A DNA stretch of 64,000 nt from Erinaceus europaeus (taxonomy: Eukaryota > Chordata > Mammalia > Eulipotyphla > Erinaceidae): positions 76,643,786 to 76,707,785 of the forward strand of contig NC_080177.1 in NCBI RefSeq assembly GCF_950295315.1, given 5' to 3'. Under the pieces are notes generated by a model. The model worked only from the letters and a program-made list of their open reading frames with translations. It made no database searches and was not told the DNA's origin. The stretch's first letter is position 1, and the number at the start of each line of letters is the position of its first letter. The position numbers were made by a program, and so were the translations under genes. Below, one piece after another: positions 55,601 to 61,600 of this stretch.

Positions 55601-58600
55601 TGGATTGTATTAACTGACCTACTGTTTGTCAGTTAACCCACTGAACCTGGGGAATACACGTGTCCATTGTATCAATTGGTAGTTTATAACATTAAGAAAA
55701 TAAAGAGGTTAAAATAATTAGAAAGTTAAAATTAATTTATTGGTACAAGCTTTCTCCAGGAAGGAATATATTTTCAACTGGAGGTATTACCCAGTTGAAA
55801 TAGGTATTATTCTAAAAAAAAAAAAAAATCAATCTTTTCTTTTTTAAAGACTTATTAATTACCTATGAGCTTTTTGTTTTTACCAGAGCACTGCTCAACT
55901 CTGAGTCATGGTGGTGTGGGGGACTGAACCTGGGACTTCAGAGCCTGTCTTTTGCATAATCATCATGCTATCTCCCCTGCCCAGAAAAGTCAATCTTTTA
56001 AGAAAAAAAAATTTGGGTGAAGTTGGGAGGTAGCGCAGCGGGATAAGCTCAGGTGGCGCAAAGCACAAGGACCAGCATAAGGATCCCGGCTCGAACCCCG
56101 GCTCCCCACCTGCAGGGGAGTCGCTTCACAGGCGGTGAAGCAGGTCTGCAGGTGTCTGTCTTTCTCTCCCCCTCCTCTTTCCATTTCTCTCTGTCCTATC
56201 CAGCAATGACGACATCAAACTACTACAACAATAAAACAAGGGCAACAAAAGGGAATAAATATTAAAAGAAAAAAAATTTTTTTAGGTGGCTGTGCGGTAG
56301 CACACCGGGGTAAGGGCACATAGTACTAATCGCAAGAACCTGCGGAAGGATCTCGGTTCGAACCTCTGGTTCCCCACCTGCAGGGGGGTCATTTCACAGG
56401 CAGTGAAGCAGGTCTGCAGGTGTCTCTGTCTTCCCCATCTCTCTCCATTTCTCTGTCCTATCCAGAAAATCGACAAATGGACACAGGAGCAGTGGATTCA
56501 TAGTGCAGGCACTGAGACCCAGCAATAACCCTGGAGGCAAAAAAAAAAAGATTTATTATTATTTAATTTTTTTAATGGGAGATTGACTTAGAGAAACAGA
56601 GAGATCAGAAAGCCTGGCTCTACCACCCATGGGTGGTGGATTCATATCGTCTTGGTTTCTCTCATGTGATGTCAGAACTGGAAGTCACTGTCTCTCACTT
56701 GCAAGGCCTGTGCTCTACTGCTGAACTACTTCCTCAGCTCAGAGGTTCATGTTTATTGAGAAAAGAAGACAGACCAAAGTAGGCAGACCCGTCGTCTTGG
56801 TCTGACTGTCGGTTACCAGTTGTGATTAATTCTACCTGATGGTCCTTTGAAATTATATTTCCCTTAAGTTTAGTGAAAGGAAATAATTTGTGTGATTGGG
56901 CATTTCTAAGCTATGAAATCATCTATATTTAACTTCAGGCGCTAATTTGCTAGTTGGCCTTATTTCTCTGGTCCTTTTGTACCATGCTTTAAAAATCCTT
57001 TAATATATTATTGGATAGAGACAGAGAGAAATTAAGAGGGGGGAGGGAGAGAGGCAGAGAGACACCTGTAGCACACTGCTTCATCACTTTCGGAGCTTTC
57101 TTCCTGCAGGTGCACACCAGGGGCTTGAACCTGTGCCCTGGAGCACTGTGGCGTGTGCCCTTTTTACATGTCCGTATTCCTCCATAACTGAGAGTGTGTA
57201 ATTTAGCAAATCCTTTTATGCGGTGCTGGTTGGTGCATGTCATGGGTGGGATATGATGGCTAAGTGACTTTGCTGTGCCAGGGATGCACTGAGTATCTGT
57301 AGAGTGCTTGCCACGTGACAGGCGAGAGGGTAGCTGTGTGTCTCTGTGTGTAGACCCTGAGCCCTAACTGAGCCTTCGGCCAGCTGTGCCACCTAGTGTC
57401 AGAAGTAATGAGTACAAATTGGCGGAGCATGCAGGTGAGTCGTTGGTATTTTGAGTGTGGGCTACTTCCAGTAAATCTCCTTGAAGAAAGTTTTTTTTTC
57501 TTTCTTTTTTTAAATTTTTTATTGGGGAATTAATGTTTTACATTCAATAGTAAGTACAATAGTTTGTACATGCATAACATTCTCCAGTTTCCTATATAAC
57601 AATACAACCCCCACTAGGTACTCTGAATCCTTCCTGGACCTGTATTCTCCCCACCCACCCACCCCAGAGTCTTTTACTTTGGTGCAATACGCCCATTCCA
57701 TTTCAGGTTCTACTTGTGTTTTCTTTTCTGATCTTGTTTTTCAACTTCTGCCTGAGAGTGAGATCATCCCATATTCATCCTTCCCATATTCATCCTTCTG
57801 TTTCTGACTTATTTCACTCAACATGATTTTTTCAAGGTCCATCCAAGATCAGGTGAAAACGCTGAAGTCACCATTTTTTACAGCTGAGTAGTATTCCATT
57901 GTGTATATAGACCACAGCTTGCTCAGCCACTCATCTGCTGTTGGACACCTGGGTTGCTTCCAGGTTTTGGCTATTACAAATTGTGCTGCTAAGAACATAT
58001 GTGTACACAGATCTTTTTGGATGGTTGTGTTGGGTTCCTTAGGATATATCCCCAGGAGAGGAATTGCAGGGTCAGAGGGTAGGTCCATTTCTAGCCTTCT
58101 GAGAGTTCTTCAGACTGTTCTCCACAGAGGTTGGACCAATTGACATTCCCACCAGCAGTGCAGGAGGGTTCCTTTGACCCCACACCCTCTCCAGCATTTG
58201 CTGCTGTTACCTTTTCTGATGTATGACATTCTCACTGGAGTGAAGTGGTATCTTCTTGTTGTCTTTATTTCCATTTCTCTGACAATCAAGAGACTTGGAG
58301 CATTTTTTCATGTGTTTCTCAACCTTTTGGATCTCTTCTGTGGTGAATATTCTGTCCATGTCCTCCCCCCATTTTTGGATGGGGTTATTTGTTGTCTTGT
58401 TGTTGAGTTTGGCAAGCTCTTTATATATGTTGGTTATTAAACTCTTGTCTGATGTATGGCATGTAAAGATCTTCTCCCATTCTGTGAGGGGTCTCTTAGT
58501 TTGGATAGTGGTTTCTTTTGCTGTGAAGAAGCTTTTTAATTTGATGTAGTCCCATAGGTTTATACTTGCCTTAGTCTTTTTTTGTAATTGGATTCGTTTC

Positions 58601-61600
58601 ATTGAAGATGTCTTTAAAATGTATGCGGAAAAGAGTTCTGCCAATATTTTCCTCTAAGTATCTGATGGTTTCTGGTCTAACATCCAAGTCCTTGATCCAC
58701 TTGGAATTTCCTTTTGTATTTGGTGAAATACAGTGGTTCAGTTTCATTCTTCTGCATGTTTCAACCTATTGTTTCCAACACCATTTGTTGAAGAGACTCT
58801 GGTTTCCCCATTTAATAGTCTGAGCCCCTTTGTCAAAGATTAGGTGTCCATAGGTGTTGGGGGAAGAAAGTTTTGAGTGTAGACTGATCCAGCAAATTTC
58901 CTCAAAGTAAGTACCGATCACGCTGAAAGTGAATGGAAAAATTAGCCGGAGTAACACGATGGTATAATGTTCTGGGAGGATCCCTTTAGAGATTCAGGTT
59001 TCAGTGGAACCTGTGGGAAGCAAGCATGTGGGCAGAGAGAATGCCCTCTGTCTGCACAGAGCAGTGTTCCTGCAGAAGCATGGCGGTCTCTGTCTGACTT
59101 GAGATAGTCACTAAGTCATATCGTCCCCCCCGTACAATCCTGCCACTGCCCCGAGGGTCTGCGTCCTGGCCCTCGTGCTGAGTGAGTTCTGGGGATGGGC
59201 AGTGGACATCCATGTGCTGACTGGAGCTGGTTTGAAGTTTACTCGAGCTGAAGTGCACTTTCTCCTGCCGATGTGAGATAATAGAACCTTCCATGGCCTG
59301 TCTCTCCTCAAAGTCAACCTGGTTGTCGGATATGTTTAAAGCATTTCTCTTCTCACTTCCTCCCCACCCCCATGACCTTTGGGGCATTGAACGTAACTGC
59401 CACCGATGTAACTCTGTGGACTTTGCTGCCTGCTGTTAGTGGTGGTGCAATTCTCTTCATTTTCCTGATAAGGAAGCATTCTTTTGAATCGAAATAAGGA
59501 ACAGCAACAGCAAAAAAGATTGAGTTAAGTGCATCTAGTAAATTGTGCCTGTAGCACTGAGTGAGGGAAATGTGGAAAGAAATAATGAAGAGGTAAACAG
59601 TGCCTTGCAAATCTGCTCAAATTTTATTTTTTAATTTTCTTAGGATAATGGGACTACGTTAAAGGGTATTTTTATGTATTTAATTTGATTAGACAGAAAT
59701 TGAGAGGGGTAGGGAAGATGAAGAGGAAGAGAGGAAGGGAAGAGAGGGGAAGGGGAAGAGAGAGAGAGAGAGACATCTGCAGTGCTACTTCACTGCTGGT
59801 GAAGCTTTGCTGGTGGGGGCCGGGGCCTTGAACCTAGGCCCTTATGCACGGTGATGTGTGCACTCAAGTAGGTGCGCTGTCACCCAGCCTCCGATATTAA
59901 AGAGTTTTGGAGAAATAACGGTATCAGGTCTGCATTTCAGAAGAACTTTTCTGGTTGCATTAGCGGTAAACTGGTTGGAGGTGGTGGCCACATGAGAGAA
60001 AGTAGCGTTTGAGGAGATAGGAATCGGATGAGTGACTGTGGGCGATTAGTGAAAGGACAGATGGATGTGGAAGTGGGAGGATCCAAGATTGAAGGCACCT
60101 GGGCACAGAGGAGAAAAGAAATCTTAGCAGATGCCCCGTTTTCTGGTCATCTGCGCCATCTAGTGTTCTGTCTGGCAAAGAACAAGGAGCAGCAGCAGGC
60201 TTGGTGGGGAAGATTACAAATTAACGTTTTGAACTTAACAAATCAGCAGCACCAATGCTCCACCTCCCTGAGTGTTCAAGTGGACAATCCAAGCTTTGGA
60301 GTTGCAGGAGAAATGCCTCGAATGGAGCGACACATTAGGAAGGCATTCTTCACAGTGCGCGTCAGATTGAAGCTGTAGGAGTGAGTGGGATTTCTCAGGA
60401 GAACAGGGCTGAGGACGGGCTTCTAAAGAGAAAGTGAAAGATGGATGGAGTAGTGGAACCCACCAGAGAGACTGAGGAATTTCAGTTAGAAATAGAAGAC
60501 TGGGGGGTCAGGTGGTGGTGCACCTGGCTAAGTGCACGTTCCTACTCACAAGGGACCCAAGTTCAAGCCCTTGGTCCCCACCAGCAGGGGAAAAGCTTCA
60601 CAAGTGGTGAAGCAAGGCTGCAGGTGTCTCTCTGTCTCTCGCCCTGTCTATGTCCTTCTCTCTCAATTTCTCTCTGTCCTATAAAATAAAAGAATAGGGG
60701 GTCGGGCGGTGGCGCAGCGGGTTAAGCGCACGTGGCGCAAAGCGCAGGGACCAGCGTAAGCATCCTGGTTCGAGCCCCCGGCTCCCCACCTGCAGGGGAG
60801 TCGCTTCACAGGCAGTGAATCAGGTCTGCAGGTGTCTGTCTTTCTCTCCCCCCGTCTTCCCCTCCTCTCTCCATTTCTCTCTGTCCTATCCAACAACGAC
60901 GACATCAAGAACAACAGTAATAACTACAACAATAAAACAACAAGGGCAACAAAAGGGAAAATAAATATTTTAAAAAATTTAAGTAAAAGAATAATAAAAT
61001 AAAGAAATTGGAGGTCAGGGGAGATAGCAGAATGGATATGCTAAAAAGACTGTCCTGCCCAAGTCTCTGAGGTTTGAGTTCAACTCCCCTTACCAACACT
61101 AGCCAGAGCTGAGCAGTGCTCTGGGAAAAAAAAAAGAGAAATAAGGAAATGGAGAAACTGAAGACTGGGAGGACTCTTCAAGAGGAAAGGAATACTGGAA
61201 TAATCAATAATCGTGAGAAACAGTACAAAATAAGAACTAGAAGTGTCCCCCCTAAAACAAGCGGGGAAGAGAAGAGACTACTTTTGCCCTTGAGAAGAAT
61301 CTCTGGAGGAGAGATGTCACAAACAGATCGCAGCGCAATGAGGACACTCTAAGAGGAAATCCAGATAATTCCTATTAGTTCTTGATTGCGGAGGAGAAAG
61401 TCGGCGGAGACCCTCTTTCTTGTCTTATTCTGACATAGTTTGGGGAGACTTGCTGATAGGTTGCATCCAGCAGAAGGGAAGGGAGGAAACACCAGACGAC
61501 TGCTGAGGGAGCCGGGTGGGGAGGTCTCTGCTTGCGAGCTCAGTATGTGGGTCACAGTTCCTCCCCTGATAACAGGCAGGAAGACCGTAGGAATGTAGTT

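Noticed and set aside
60028..60378. 116-codon ORF as a gene
   Set aside because: No recognisable domain, no splice signals and no paralogue in the window. Likely chance in a GC-moderate stretch.
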